Below the pieces are notes generated by a model. The model saw only the letters and a program-made list of their open reading frames with translations. It did not search any database and was not told the origin of the DNA. A stretch of DNA of 64,000 bases, taken from the NCBI RefSeq assembly GCF_014805685.1, contig NC_060896.1:18632277-18696276 (forward strand), in the 5' to 3' direction. This DNA is from Silurus meridionalis (taxonomy: Eukaryota > Chordata > Actinopteri > Siluriformes > Siluridae). Both the position numbers and the translations under genes were made by a program. Shown in pieces: positions 1 to 13,805 of the stretch; the stretch's first letter is position 1; every line of letters begins with the position of its first letter.

Positions 1-69
1 TCATTGTCTTGCTGCATGATAAAGTTCCTCTCATTTATATTGGATGCATTTCCCCAGATGCATTTGAGA

Positions 70-296
70 GAAAGTGTATCTCAATGGTTAAGCCTCTGGA
101 TTGCTGATCAGAAGGTCAGGAATTCAAGCCATAGGATCACCAAGCTGCCAGTGTTGGGCCCTTGAGCTAGGCCCTCAACCCATTTTGCTCCAGGGGCACT
201 GTAGTATGCTGATCCCGTGCACTGACCATACTTTGCTAACAAGCTGGCATATGCAAAGATGGATTTTATTATACTGTAGTGTATATTTTGAGCCTA
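70..296 (+). repeat. tRNA-derived SINE
   Basis: The head resembles a tRNA: an A-box-like stretch (tatctcaatggttaag, about 77-92) and a B-box-like stretch (ggtcaggaattcaagcc, about 115-131). The body carries wording I associate with fish SINEs (gggcccttgagctaggccc; ctccaggggcactgta; aacaagctggcatatgcaaa). Both boxes have drifted, so this is an old copy. The 3' limit is approximate. It would be mobilised in trans by a LINE. Confidence 0.65.
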
Positions 297-494
297 TTTG
301 TCATTCTCATTTTTCACAAACTCAGGCAGAATGCAGAATGTTCTTGTACATTTCTGAATTAACTCTGCTGCTAGCAATATTTATTTATCAGTAAATGTAA
401 GCGAGCCAGAAGCCAGTTTGAATGATGAGTTAGTCTGCTTTTGATTATGAACAAATGCTTTCATTCCCCACACTTTCCATCACTTTAGTAGAGG

Positions 495-705
495 CTACTC
501 TTGGTTCCAGATTTTTTGTGGCTCATTCTTGCCAAATCCAATCTGACCTTTTAATGCGTGTTGCTTATGTTTGCATTTTGTGCTATGGCCTCTAAATTCA
601 TGCTCATAAAGTCTTCTTTGAATGCTGGATTGTGAAACCTCACCTCTGTCCTTCAGGAGGTTATTGATGACGACACTGTCTATTGTTTTAGGGGGTTTAT
701 CTTCA
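495..705 (-). pseudogene. Tc1-like transposase fragment
   Basis: The minus strand is open for about 70 codons without a stop. It contains SSIQRRLYEHEFRG followed by a lysine-rich stretch and EPQKIWNQE. This matches the second helix-turn-helix of the paired-like DNA-binding region and the approach to the first catalytic aspartate in Tc1/mariner transposases. No DDE residues, terminal repeats or target duplication are visible, so only an internal piece survives. It belongs to a different Tc1 family from the copy at 2816. The assignment rests on motif reading. Confidence 0.5.
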
Positions 706-990
706 AAGATTTTAAAATGTCTTTTTTATCAACTGCTGTTGTTTCCTTTTTCAAATTATCAAATTATATATTATAACACCAGATACAGTATTCACAAGTA
801 AAATCCAGAGGTCAAAAAAGACACTCACAGCTATTAATTACAGTCAACCTGCGCAACATTAAACACACTTCACTTCCAGTATTTATGATCATTTAAGCAA
901 AAAGGCAAAAGGTACTATGTTTAAGTTGTTCAACAAATCAAAATGTACATCAGCAAATGTAAGTTGTAATAATGTACTATCTCATCTATT

Positions 991-1128
<138 letters not shown>

Positions 1129-2249
1129 TTCAAAAGTATTAAAATGGCAAGGCCAATTCTCTTTTTTTATAGACATATACATTTTCCTATAACAAAGAGA
1201 ATGACAAAGCACATGTACCTCTGCCCTAAACAAATATGTTTGTGTATAAATATCTTCAAATGAAGAAACCTATGTGTCATTTACAATATTTGCATGTATA
1301 ATAACATAACATTTTATGACTTTGTCTCTGTGCATGCTTTTTGACAAGATTATTGTAATAAAAACAAAAACTATATAATAAAATCAGACTAAAAATACAA
1401 TCTACAATACATACCCAGTTAAAAATGGACTTCTGACAGGTCTGGCATTTCTGCTTTTGCTTTCAAAGTTTTCCAGTGTTTCTTGAAGCAAAACTATCAA
1501 ATTCAAGAGAACTGCAGATATTCTACGGGAAAAAATAACTCCTCTGTGGCCTTTGTCACAAACCTTGCAATAACCCACATGATTATGCTTTTGAGACTCC
1601 TGGGGATGGAAATTGGATGTTCGGCTGCCTGTACATATAAACATTAGGTTTGGAGACATTTCCCTTTCTCTTTTTTATTTAGGACTTTCCATGCTCTGTA
1701 AAGATATTTTAAATACATTTCTTATTAATTGTTTATGTTCTGTTTTCCTAATAAAAAAGAATCAGTTCATTGCTTTAATATGAATCACTGTGACTCTCAT
1801 TTTACTTTATTTTGAACACATCCACAGTCATGTTTTAGCTCTAGTTACATTTCCATTGGTTTAGAACTTTCTACATTTTCTAAATTCTCTCTGATAAAAA
1901 AAGAACTGAATAGCTTGACATCAGCTTATTTTCTGTCAGGCAGTAGAGATGATAAAAGTGGTGAAAAACTTGTTTTTAAAAATTTTTTCAAAGCTTGGTA
2001 AATGCAAGACACAAATCCAAAACACGGCTTGATCAAGGTAAAAATTGGCAAAACAAGGTTAGGTGATGAGCAAACAGGATATCAAGACAACAAGACAAAA
2101 TCAAAAATCAAAGACCATTAACAGCAATCAAGGACAAAGACGAGGCCCTAGTTTCTCTGGGGTCTGTCATGTAAGTACTTAATGCCTGTAAATGTCAACA
2201 GTCTACTACAATGGCTCAGGGCACCTCAACAAATTTTAACTGTTATTAA
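1129..2249. other. Unassigned AT-rich DNA
   Basis: No transposon motif, RNA gene or convincing coding region seen. An 85-codon minus-strand ORF at 1402-1659 has no motif I recognise and no splice or start context. The stretch around 2030-2150 is rich in caagacaa/aaagac wording of uncertain origin. Confidence 0.5.
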
Positions 2250-2405
2250 TGGACATTCGGTGCCACCCAGAAAAGGATGGGTTCCCTCTTGAGTCTGGTT
2301 CCTCTTAAAGTTTCTTCCTTATGTCATCTCAGGGAGGTTTCCTTGCCACAGTTGCCACCAGCTTGCTCATTAGGGAGAAACAATCATAAGTAACTATTGA
2401 TTTCT
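2250..2405 (+). repeat. LINE 3'-UTR fragment (CTTGA-tail family), copy 1
   Basis: Contains the family signature: aggatgggttcc, gagtctggttcctct, tttcttcctta and tttccttgccacagttgcc. The same order of words recurs at 19755, 20680, 27040 and 34636. This copy is truncated before the CTTGA tail. Confidence 0.6.
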
Positions 2406-2407
2406 TG

Positions 2408-2530
2408 GGGTTCCTGTGGTGTAGCAGCTGGGAAGCCCCTCAGCTAAGAGACCTGGGATTCCTAGCTTGAATCATGAAACTTTGAACCAATCCCGAGATG
2501 ACAGATCACAAAGATGACATTCAACCTGGT
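2408..2530 (+). repeat. Possible degenerate tRNA-like SINE
   Basis: tgtggtgtagcagctggga resembles an A box, and gcttgaatc about 45 bases later resembles a B box. It lies immediately downstream of a LINE tail. The body could not be matched to another SINE here, so this is tentative. Confidence 0.3.
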
Positions 2531-2815
2531 GTGTGGTTTAGTCCAAGGTGACCTTGTTTATAGTTTGTGTAGACATAACAAACTCATATTAACACATGCA
2601 CATGTTTCTTAGTTCACACTAGGTTTAGGTATTGTGTAGTGTATTGGCTACTTTGGTTGCTGCATCCTGAATAGGCCTCCAAAACACCAGAAATCTAGTA
2701 TCCAATTTAATTGTCAAACAATTGAAGGTAAACAAAACTAAAAGATCGAATTGAAAATGGATAAGATCAGATGCATGTAAGCATAAAGGGAGAATGTATG
2801 CATCTCAAAAATATA

Positions 2816-4431
<1,616 letters not shown>

Positions 4432-4435
4432 TATA

Positions 4436-4777
4436 CAGTGGGTAAAATAAGTATTGGACACATCACCATTTTTCTCAGTTAATATATTTCTTAAGGTGCT
4501 ATTGACATAACATTTTTACCAGATGTTGGTAACAACCCATGCAATCCAAGCATACAAAGAAATCAAACCATACCCATAACCATGTCCATGAATTAAGTAA
4601 TGTGTAAAAATGTGTAATGACACAGGGAATAAGTATTGAACATGCTTACTCAAATGTATTTAATACTTTGTACAAAAGCCTTTGTTGGTAATGACAGCTT
4701 CAAGACACCTCCTGTATGGAGAAACTATTCTAGCAGCGATGTGCATGTGACCTGTCCAATACTTATTTAACCCATTG
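4436..4777. mobile_element. Tc1-type MITE abutting the previous element
   Basis: A 342-bp non-autonomous element. It begins CAGTGGGTAAAATAAGTATT and ends with the near inverse (aatacttatttaacccattg), followed by TA. Only the TATA at 4432-4435 separates it from the Tc1 element ending at 4431, so the two share a target region. Internal words (tacaaaagcctttgttggtaa) resemble the 3' flank of Tc1 transposase genes, suggesting it is a deletion derivative. Confidence 0.85.
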
Positions 4778-4779
4778 TA

Positions 4780-5429
4780 TTTGTTTGGATTTTATGTTAA
4801 TATGGCAAAAAATCCTTGAAAATCTTGCATATTCAAAAATTGTATCACAAAAATTATTTTACAATAAATTGAACAAAACTCTATGCCTTTAATTACAACT
4901 TAAAACTTCACTGGACATAGCTCTAAATGTTCAACATAAATATAAGAAATGTTTTGAATATATTTGTATTAACTGTTAAGCTTGTGATTACATAAGTTTA
5001 ATAACTAGAAAATAACCAATGAACCTGGCATCTTCCTGACTCAGAGACTCAGAAAAAGCACCTGGCAGGCAATGCATCAGATGCACTACACCCACAGCTG
5101 TCAACACACAGTGTGCATCAATGTTCTTTGGATTTCTGCATTCTCATAAACATAAACTTTGAGGTTTAGTCATGCTTAACAAATGACAGCTTGTCAAGTT
5201 AACACATGACACCAGACAATTTTGTGCTACATGCAGTTAATAGCTACATGTCCAGATAAACAGCAACTTTATCTTTTTTTTTTAACATTCCCTCTAAAAT
5301 CTTCCATGAATATTCCATTTCCATGTCCGGTCAATATTTTAGTTATTATGTTTTGTGTGGTAGTCTCTTCATCTTGTCACTTTTCACTTGAACTTGTAAA
5401 ATTGAGAAACTGTAAATTAAATGAAACAG
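4780..5429. other. Unassigned AT-rich DNA
   Basis: Nothing recognised. A plus-strand ORF starting at 5222 runs into the LINE tail downstream and has no supporting signal. Confidence 0.5.
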
Positions 5430-5705
5430 TAGTTTTACTGGCGGTGCTATTTTGTGTTTTGTGTGTTTGTCCTACCCTGTCTTGTGTTGTCTGTTGCAAG
5501 TCTTGTTTTCACTGTGTACTTTAAGTTGCACATGATGCACTTTATGTGGCGAGGACAACTTACTTTAGTTCTTAGCGCTGTGTAGCTCTATGTAGTTTTA
5601 TGTTTTATATGTAGCACCAAGGTTCTGGAGGAACGTTGTCTCAATTCAACTTGTACTGCTTTAGCTATATATGTTTGAAATGACAATAAACCTGACTTGA
5701 CTTGA
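5430..5705 (+). repeat. Rex1/CR1-like LINE 3' tail
   Basis: Ends with tgaaatgacaataaacctga and CTTGACTTGA. Upstream are gtagcaccaaggttctggag and gaacgttgtctc. Read on its minus strand, the large LINE at 53105-55510 has the same ending (aatgacaataaaagcaactt then a GACTTGA-type tail). Only the 3' untranslated part is present, as expected from a 5'-truncated insertion. Confidence 0.6.
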
Positions 5706-6109
5706 AGAAAATTTGTATTTAGCATTTATTGCTAGCAAAAAAACATTAGTCGCTCTTAAAATTAGGAAATATGTGCATAAGTGACTATTTTAAATGTAGT
5801 TATAGACTATAAACTTACAATTCAATAATAATCAAAAAAGTTATTCGGAATTTAAACTCTATAATATAAATAAAGGACACAATCTGTTTGCACATAAGCA
5901 TATACATTAGTATCAAACCCCAAGAGAAGAGAGAAAACACTCCAAAGTTACAGATTACAGGTATGTGTACACATCATTATCATACCCATATATGAGCCTT
6001 CTTTAAATTATTGCTAGAAGGATGAAAGAACAGAATATTCTTTGAATATTGTAGCACTATGAATTCCCTTCAGTCGAACAGGCCTGCTCCACTGAAGGGA
6101 ATGAGATTT
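5706..6109. other. Unassigned AT-rich DNA
   Basis: No feature recognised. Confidence 0.5.
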
Positions 6110-6362
6110 CCCCTGTGCACAAAATGAGGTTTATAAAGACATGGTTTGGCAAGATTGGCATGAAGGAAGTTGAGTGTCCTGCACTGATTCCTGACCTCAA
6201 CCCCACGGATCATTTCTGGGATGAACTGAAATACTGACTACACACCAGGTTTTCCTGCCTTACAAATACTCTTGTAGCAGATTGGAAAAAGCCTCACAGC
6301 CATGTTTCAAATTCTAGTGAAAATCCTACCTACAACTGGAGATTAATACAATGTCACTCTGA
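6110..6362 (+). pseudogene. Tc1-like transposase C-terminal relic (family 2)
   Basis: The sequence preserves degraded Tc1 C-terminal wording: ataaagacatggtttggcaa, then ctgacctcaaccccacggat (from a PDLNP motif), then gggatgaactgaaatac (from WDELE). The D and E boxes are in the expected order. Stops interrupt all frames and no terminal repeats are visible. It appears related to the relics at 13655 and 14971. Confidence 0.6.
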
Positions 6363-7482
6363 CTTGTCATTTTTTACCTTATGATGTGTATTAATACTTA
6401 TATTAAAAGCTATAATATTGTTACTGTAATGTTGTATTATATAACTATAATTATCAGCAATTATCATTATCGTTTCGTAAGTTGAGATTATTAACTGTTC
6501 AATAGTTACACTTAAATGCAAAACGTTTATTTTTTCATTTTTATTTTTTAAAGAAAGTTTGTCAAAAAGTTTCAGGTGTGTGTGGCAGAATCCAGCTGGA
6601 TGAAAGAAGAACCAAATTGCATGGATTCGTAAATTCCTATCCCATCTTCAACCCAAAAAGAAAACACACTTGCTTAAAATACAAAAGACTTGAAATGAGC
6701 TCAAATGCAGTGGGAAAAGAAAAATGTGTTTATTTTTTGTTCTTATTAGAATTTATTTTCATTAAGTGGAAACGGTGCTATGGCTATCAAAAACCGTATG
6801 CTATTTATAGGGCAGCATATTTCTGCTGACTTTCATTACATTTATTAAATTCATAAATGTAAGAAATGAAAGAATTTTGCATGTTGTAAAACTGAAAGTT
6901 TCATGTGTATTTTTGTCATTCTTTAATGATCATTCTCCATATTTATTGAAAGATAATGGCCTCAGAATATCAGGGATTATTATAAAAATGGCACTTAAAA
7001 GGGCATCGTAAATGCATTAACATTAAATAGATCTTGTAGTACAGAACCATTCAAACTTCCATTTTAAATCAGAATACAAAAACAGACATATACAATATTT
7101 TATACAGATAAAGGCATTCCAGGGTACAAAGAGCTGCTGATTGATTTGATAAGTATACAAATTTGGTTAAATAAAAAAAAAAAAAACATGTTACAGCATT
7201 CGCAGTCACTAGATCTCAACCACTTTCAACATCATTAATATTTATCAGATTAGGCTTTTAGACAGTTACTCTGTGTGTTTGGGTGAGCTGTACCCCTACA
7301 TTTTGTTCATCTTGCCTTAAAAAAAAGTATTTTTCCCGATAACAATTACATTATTTGCATAACATGCTTATGCACAGTAATGTGGCTGCTTTTTTTTTAA
7401 ATACAATAAATGTATGATGCATACTTTTTTTTGACAAGCGACAGTTCTCACTAGGCTTCGGACATCAATATATGATTCTATT

Positions 7483-7513
<31 letters not shown>

Positions 7514-8786
7514 AAGCAACAACAACAACATTGATGTCTGTTTCTTTATAATCCATACAAAATATCTCTTTCCCTTTCTGATAAAAGGGCCAAAAGGGCC
7601 TTCGTTACTTAGGACCTTAATGACTTTGTTTCCTCCTGTTTGAAACCCACCTACAGTATGGCTCGGTAGTGTTTAATGTGCACACCACAGGCCCTGTGAC
7701 AACTTGACTCACTTTGAGGTCAAGAAGAGGAAGAAAATAGATCACATTAAGCTTTCATTAAGCCATTAAATAGGCTGAAATAACTTTAATTCTTGCATAT
7801 CTGGGAAGACAGATTGATTATATTAAGCCTAAAGAGTACAAAAAGGCCATGTCCTTGAAAATCATAAAAAATATTTAGTGTACATTTTGCCTATGACAGA
7901 GGATTAGGGAGCTTGCATTCTTATCTTTTATTTCCTGCGCATGAGTCAATGTTTTAGCAGCTATTTGTGTGTGGAGCTGTTAGCTATTGTGTACATTACT
8001 ATAATAACAAGAGAAAATTCTTTCCAGTTTTAAACCTGGCACAGTTAGATCCTTGTATTAGTACTTTGGATGAAATTTCTGTGTTGAGGTTATATGACAG
8101 GGTTACCTGTCCTAATCGGAAAAGGTTTGACATTGCAAGTAATTATCTTGAGAAATATTTACTTCTAGTTTAGGAAATGTGTTTAATTACATTTTAGTTG
8201 TGAATGTTTTGGCCTCGATCACATGACTATTGGGGGCTAATCACTCCAGTGGCACCTATACCTGTTGGCCACACATCTTTTGTACCAACCACTAGGCTAT
8301 CTGACATAATTAATTGGCAATAGATATTAACAGTAGCCTATACTAAATACTGGATTTACTTTGATGACTTTCTTATGTTGGTGTAGTTGTTTTTTTTTAT
8401 TGATTTTTAACTCTATTTAAATATTGTTAATATGTTTTGCACTTACATCATTGTAGCAATTAGGGATTATCTTACCCCCTTTTTTATAGTTTCTTAGGAA
8501 GCTGCTGCTCTGGAGTCATCTCCAGCTGTTAAGGCAAACTGAAAAGAGCGACACATTGCTTTTGTGTAAACGTTTTAACTGCCAGACTTTAATTTACCGA
8601 AAGCAATTAAATATCTGGAGAGTAATTGCTGGACTGCTGACATTCTAACATTGGGCCTGCTAACATGCAATTTGGCATGTTTATTTTTGTACTACAATCA
8701 CAGTATTTAGACAAAATGTTTAAATCAGGAGTCAGATATAACATATACGTTACAATAGGGGAGACCGAAGAATTCCCAGAATTCTT
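6363..8786. other. Unassigned AT-rich DNA
   Basis: No host gene or mobile element recognised in 2.4 kb, apart from a simple repeat near 7484. Small ORFs at 6578 and 7967 have no motifs and no start context. Confidence 0.5.
7484..7531. repeat. (AAAT)n followed by (CAA)n
   Basis: About eight AAAT units run into five CAA units. Low-complexity slippage repeat. Confidence 0.9.
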
Positions 8787-8821
8787 AGTCTAATACTGTC
8801 AAAAAATGACAGTATTAGACT
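8787..8821. repeat. Perfect 15-bp inverted repeat (hairpin)
   Basis: AGTCTAATACTGTCA is followed by five A and then its exact reverse complement. It would fold into a 15-bp stem with a 5-base loop. No flanking transposon ends were found. Confidence 0.85.
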
Positions 8822-9028
8822 CGTTCACAGAGAGTTTGTTTTCATTGAACAGTTTGTTAATCAGTAAATTCACTTTATAGTGCTTATCCATCTGCAGGAA
8901 TCTATCAGGAAATATGTCCATGAAATGGATGCAGAATTTTGCACAACACTACACATATGTACCTACACATGCTGTATTCATAACCAATTGGGTTATAACT
9001 CATATTCACTATATCTCGCTCCTTGCAG

Positions 9029-9309
9029 ATTATTATTTTTTGTTCCTAAATTTAAAAGTAAACCTCAAGTGGAAAATATTCACCACCATGGAAAAAATCC
9101 AGGAAAAAAGCGCAGGAGCTTTTAGACATGATGACAAAAAGATGACTGCAGAAAAATGTTTTCAGGAAAGGGAAAATCCTATGACAAGTGTATCATATCA
9201 CACATCATACACTGAGGCAGATCGGATACAACAGCAAAAGTCCACTTTGGGCTTTTCCCAAACTACACAGTTTAAGACTGGAAAAACATTGGAAGGTGTA
9301 AAATGTTGA
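9029..9309 (+). CDS. Candidate terminal exon of an unknown gene
   Basis: An open frame continues from upstream to a TGA at 9307-9309. It follows a good splice-acceptor-like site (ctcgctccttgcag, ending at 9028). The last 70 or so codons look protein-like rather than AT-translated: charged, with TAEKCFQERENPMTSVSY and a serine/threonine-rich end. An AATAAA lies at 9362, about 55 bases after the stop, as expected for a short 3' UTR. I recognise no domain. A second frame is also open to 9125, which weakens the case. No upstream exon was identified, so chance remains likely. Confidence 0.2.
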
Positions 9310-9369
9310 TTAAATCAAGTATTCAAGTCAGTAAATTAATTACATGTACATTTTCTGACTCAATAAAAG

Positions 9370-10539
9370 TAAAAGTTTACTGGAAATATATGTGTGCCAT
9401 ATTTTTTTAGATGTGTTCCAGATGATATAGACTGTGTAATATTAAGCATATTATAATTATATTCAGCAGTGCATGCACAGGACTTAACACAGAAGTTAAA
9501 CAGGATCTGAACAAGGAATACTACTAATCATAAGTCTATGTATGAGACAAAACAATGCAAGGTTATATAGACAAGGTAATTACAGCATGATTTCAGTCCT
9601 GCATTTGGTAATATACCAATGACTGGACAGGGATAAAGATAAGACCAACATATATGTAATTCATGACCACAGGCTTGTATAGTAAGAAATCTGAACCTAC
9701 TCTACTAAAAATTTAATTAGTAATTTACCTCTCATCACCATAAGTAGTTTCACACATGTTTAATTTAAGTGCCACACACAAATATTTATATCAAACTATG
9801 ATATAGATTTTGGTAAAGCTATTTGTGATAATGGCTATTAATAAATGTGACATACAAAAAAAAACATTTAAATGTATTGAAGTGATTAGACAAAGATAAT
9901 GTTTTTCCACTTACTTTACAAAGGCAGGACAAAGTTCAAGAGAAATAACTGTGCTAGGCATACACTCAACTGCATACACCAAGCAGGTTCAGCTGTGGCC
10001 ACTTGCAATAGTGGATAGCAATAGCAGTGTGTTAACATTTCAACCTGTAAAATTATTTCTATGATTAAATGTTCTTTTTCCAAATATTGAAAATGCTTTT
10101 CGTAGTCTCTGTCATGGCAGGATTATATATAAATTACTAGCAAACCACTTAGCATACCTGATGACATCACACTAAAGTAAATGAAATTTTACTGTACTGT
10201 CTAAATAATCCAGTGTATCTGCCCTTGCTGATAAGGGTGTGCTGAGATTGATTTAGACTTCCTTCATCTCAGCATGCAAGAATTGCTGATAGAGTCAATA
10301 CAGACACAGATGCATAAACCCATCACACTTTTTGCCACACAGATGTTTTAACATTTATTCTAAGATTAGTATTTAGTCATTTGGATGCAGATCAAAAATG
10401 ACCTATAACTTCAATTTAAATACTTGCAAATGACACAATTACATTATTTTTATGTCTTCTTACATCAGTGTACTTTACATAGAATATTTATTTGCTCATT
10501 TTCACGTCTCCTATATATTGTATATTTAGGAGTATGTGC
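9370..10539. other. Unassigned AT-rich DNA
   Basis: No coding region, RNA gene or repeat family recognised. Confidence 0.5.
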
Positions 10540-13013
10540 AAATCCAGCCATTAGGTTCGCACAAACCTAAATTTCATACCGGATCAGTCGTCGCCCGGGT
10601 TACCAACTAGCGCTATGGATATTGTTAACAGGGTACCAGTGGAAATTGGGCTACTGTAGGCCAAAAGAGGAGAAGGAGAGAAGGAAGATGTCTACAGAGA
10701 CAGAAGGGAAAGGAGAAGTGGAGGAGAGTGGAGGTAAGGAAGGGCACTTTACATGTTGGTACTATGACTGGTGAAGGGAGAGAGGGAGCTGATATGATGG
10801 AGAGGAGAAAGGTAGATATGTTGTGTGACCAAGTGGAAAGGGAGTGAGGCCAGAAACATTAGAGGTGGGTTTAAACTGTTCTATCATGGTGTGGATGGAA
10901 AGAGATCGGGTGTAGGGATAATCCTAAAAGAAGAGTACAGTAAGAGTGCAGGGGAGGTGAATAGTTATATTAACTTTAATACAACAATATGGACAGATAA
11001 TAATCCATTTCCTTCTCTTCCTGTCACCCCTCTTCTCTCTCTCTTTCTCTCTCGGTCGAGTTAAACCTGCTCCTGTGGTTCCAATGACCACTGTTCCTGC
11101 CCTTCTCCTCTCTTCGGTTCTGCCCACTTCGTCCAGGCCTGCCTCTGGATAGTGTTCTCTTCGATTGGAGGCCAATCTGTGCAGCTGGGGACAGTTTCTA
11201 ATCAACACCCTGGGGTTCCATTAAATTATGAAGTAAATTTAAGTATGCAGGAGTACAAAGAAAAGGGTTTAGCAGGTAAAGAGGGATGTGGCAAAAGCAA
11301 AGGAAAATAAAAATATATATGGGGGCTGTATGAGAAGTTGGACACTAAGGAAGGAGAAAAAGATTTGTACAGTTTGGCTAGGCAGACGGACTGAGCTGGG
11401 AAAGATGTGCTGCAAGTTATCGAAATAAAGGATGCAGAAGTGTGTTGAGACGGTGGAGGGAGTATTTTGAGCGGCTGATGAATGAGGAAAATGAAAGAGA
11501 GAAAGTTGGATGATGTGAAGATGGTGATGCAGGAAGTGCATAGTATTAGTAAGGAGGACGTGAGAGCAGCGATTAAGAGGATGAGATGACATACCAATAG
11601 AAGCATGGAGATGTTTAGGAGAGATGGCAGTGAGGTTTTTAACAAGATTATTTAACAAGATTCCGGAAGGTGAGAGGATGCCTGAGGAATGTAGAAGAAG
11701 CGTGTTGGCACAGATTTTAAAAAATAAGAGAGATGTGCAGACCTGTGGTAACTACAGAGGAATAGAATATAATTTAAGAATAAAGGGGGAATAAAGTTGA
11801 TCAGTCACACCATTAAGTTATGGGAAAGAGTAGTGGAAGCCAGGCTGAGAGAAGAGGTGATCATCTGTGAGCAACAGTATGGTGTCATGCCAAGGAAGAG
11901 CACCACAGACGCATTATTTGCTTTGAGAATGTTGATGGAGAAGTATAGAGAAGGTCAGAAGGAGTTGCATTGTGTGTTTGTGGATTTAGAGAAAGCATAT
12001 AGCAGGGTGCCAAGAAAGGAGTTGTGATACTGTATGAGGAAGTCAGGTGTGGTAGAGAAGTATGTGAGGGTGGTGCAGGACATGTATGAGGACAGTATGA
12101 CAGCGAGGAGATAAGCAGTAGGAATGACAGACTGGTTCAAGGTGGAGGTGGATCGGCTCTGAGCCCTTTCCTGTTTGCAATTGTGATAGACAGGTTGACG
12201 GACAAGGTCAGACAGGAGTCTCCGTGGACTATTATGTTTGCGGATGATATTTTGATTTGTGGCAAGAGTAGAGAGCAGGTTGAGAAGAGCCTGGAGTGGT
12301 GGAGGTACGTGCTGGAGAGAAGAGGAATGAATTCAGCAGAAGTAAGTACATGTGCGTAAATGAGAGGAAGGGCAGTGGAGTGGTGCGATTGCAGGGAGAA
12401 GAGGTGGAGAAGGTGAAGGAGTTCAGGTACCTCGGGTCAACAGTGCAAAGTAATGGTCAAAGTAATGGAGTGTGTGTTAGAGAAGTGAAGAAAAGAGTGC
12501 TGGCAGGGTGGAGTGGGTGGAAAAGAGTAATAGCAGGAGTGATTTGTGATTGAAGAGTATCTGCAAGAGTGAAAGAGAAAGTTTATAGGACTGTGGTGAG
12601 ACCTGCGATGTTGTATGGTTTAGAGACAGTGGCATTGAGTAAAAGACAGGAGGTGGAGCTGGAGGTAGCAGAGCTGAAGATGTTAAAGTTTTCGTCGGCA
12701 GTGACGAGGATGGACAGGATTAGAAATTAGTTTATTAGAGGGACAGCGCATGTATGATGTTATGGAGACGAGGTGAGGGAGGCGAGATTGAGATAATTTG
12801 AACATGTGCAAAGGAGGGGTAAATTGGAAGAAGAATGCTGAGAATGGAGACACCAGGAAGGAGGAAAAGAGGAAGACCAAGCAGGAGGTTTATAGATGTA
12901 GTGCAGAAAGACATTCAGGTAGTTGGTTTGAAAGAGGCAGATGTAAAGTATAGGGGGGGTATTGTGATAGATGATCCGCTGTCGCCCCTAATGGGAGAAG
13001 CCGATAGAAGAAG
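10540..13013 (+). mobile_element. RTE-like LINE, copy A (decayed)
   Basis: A non-LTR retrotransposon whose protein would carry an apurinic endonuclease and a reverse transcriptase. Order along the element: 5' region with cgtcgcccgggttacc (about 10588), endonuclease start (FKLFYHGVDGKRSGVGIILK, about 10870-10930), RT thumb/fingers (QQYGVMPRKSTTDALFALRM and CVFVDLEKAYSRVP, 11870-12020), the catalytic FADD box (12237-12248), SRSKYMCVNERK, YLGSTVQSNG, and a C-terminal GRRKRGRPSRRF. The 3' end is ctaatgggagaagccgatag followed by a GAA-type tail, typical of this family. The frame changes several times and a stop follows RKEL at 12027. Much of the endonuclease is missing. Related copies in the window: 38886, 43635, 45527 and 62226. 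Confidence 0.85.
10967..11240. repeat. Foreign segment replacing part of RTE copy A
   Basis: Between the endonuclease start and the sequence resuming near 11245 (gcaggagtacaaagaaa) lies about 270 bp absent from copies B and E. It contains a CT-rich tract (about 11000-11055) and unique-looking DNA (tggttccaatgaccactgtt). The roughly 1 kb of RTE expected here is missing. I could not identify its source. Confidence 0.5.
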
Positions 13014-13170
13014 AAGATGTGCAAACATTGCAAATTTCAAAAGTTGTACGATTTCCAATCACAATGATTCACACATGCAGGTCAATTCTCCAATTAGAAT
13101 ACACTGTAAAATATACCCAGACCTTACAGGCATGTTAAAGCTTTTAATCCTATAATACACTTGTGTGTAT

Positions 13171-13654
<484 letters not shown>

Positions 13655-13805
13655 CTACGCAGACATTCCACTGTTTGTGGGTTGTGAGACATGGCCATGG
13701 GAATTAGCCCATCAAGCAAATGAGCTTGGTCCAAATGTTTCCACTTTATCCCAGTACGTGTTCACTGTGGTTGGGGTCAGGGCTTTGTGCAGGCTAGTGG
13801 TTTTT
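13655..13805 (-). pseudogene. Tc1-like relic (family 2)
   Basis: catggccatgggaattagcc and ggttggggtcagggctttgt are degraded forms of the antisense of the Tc1 C-terminal SPDLNP region. Only about 150 bp survive, without ends or an open frame. Confidence 0.5.

Noticed and set aside
11226..11658. Long minus-strand ORFs of 129-139 codons
   Set aside because: Antisense shadows of RTE copy A. Its purine-rich coding strand leaves the opposite strand stop-poor and rich in Leu/Ser/Pro.
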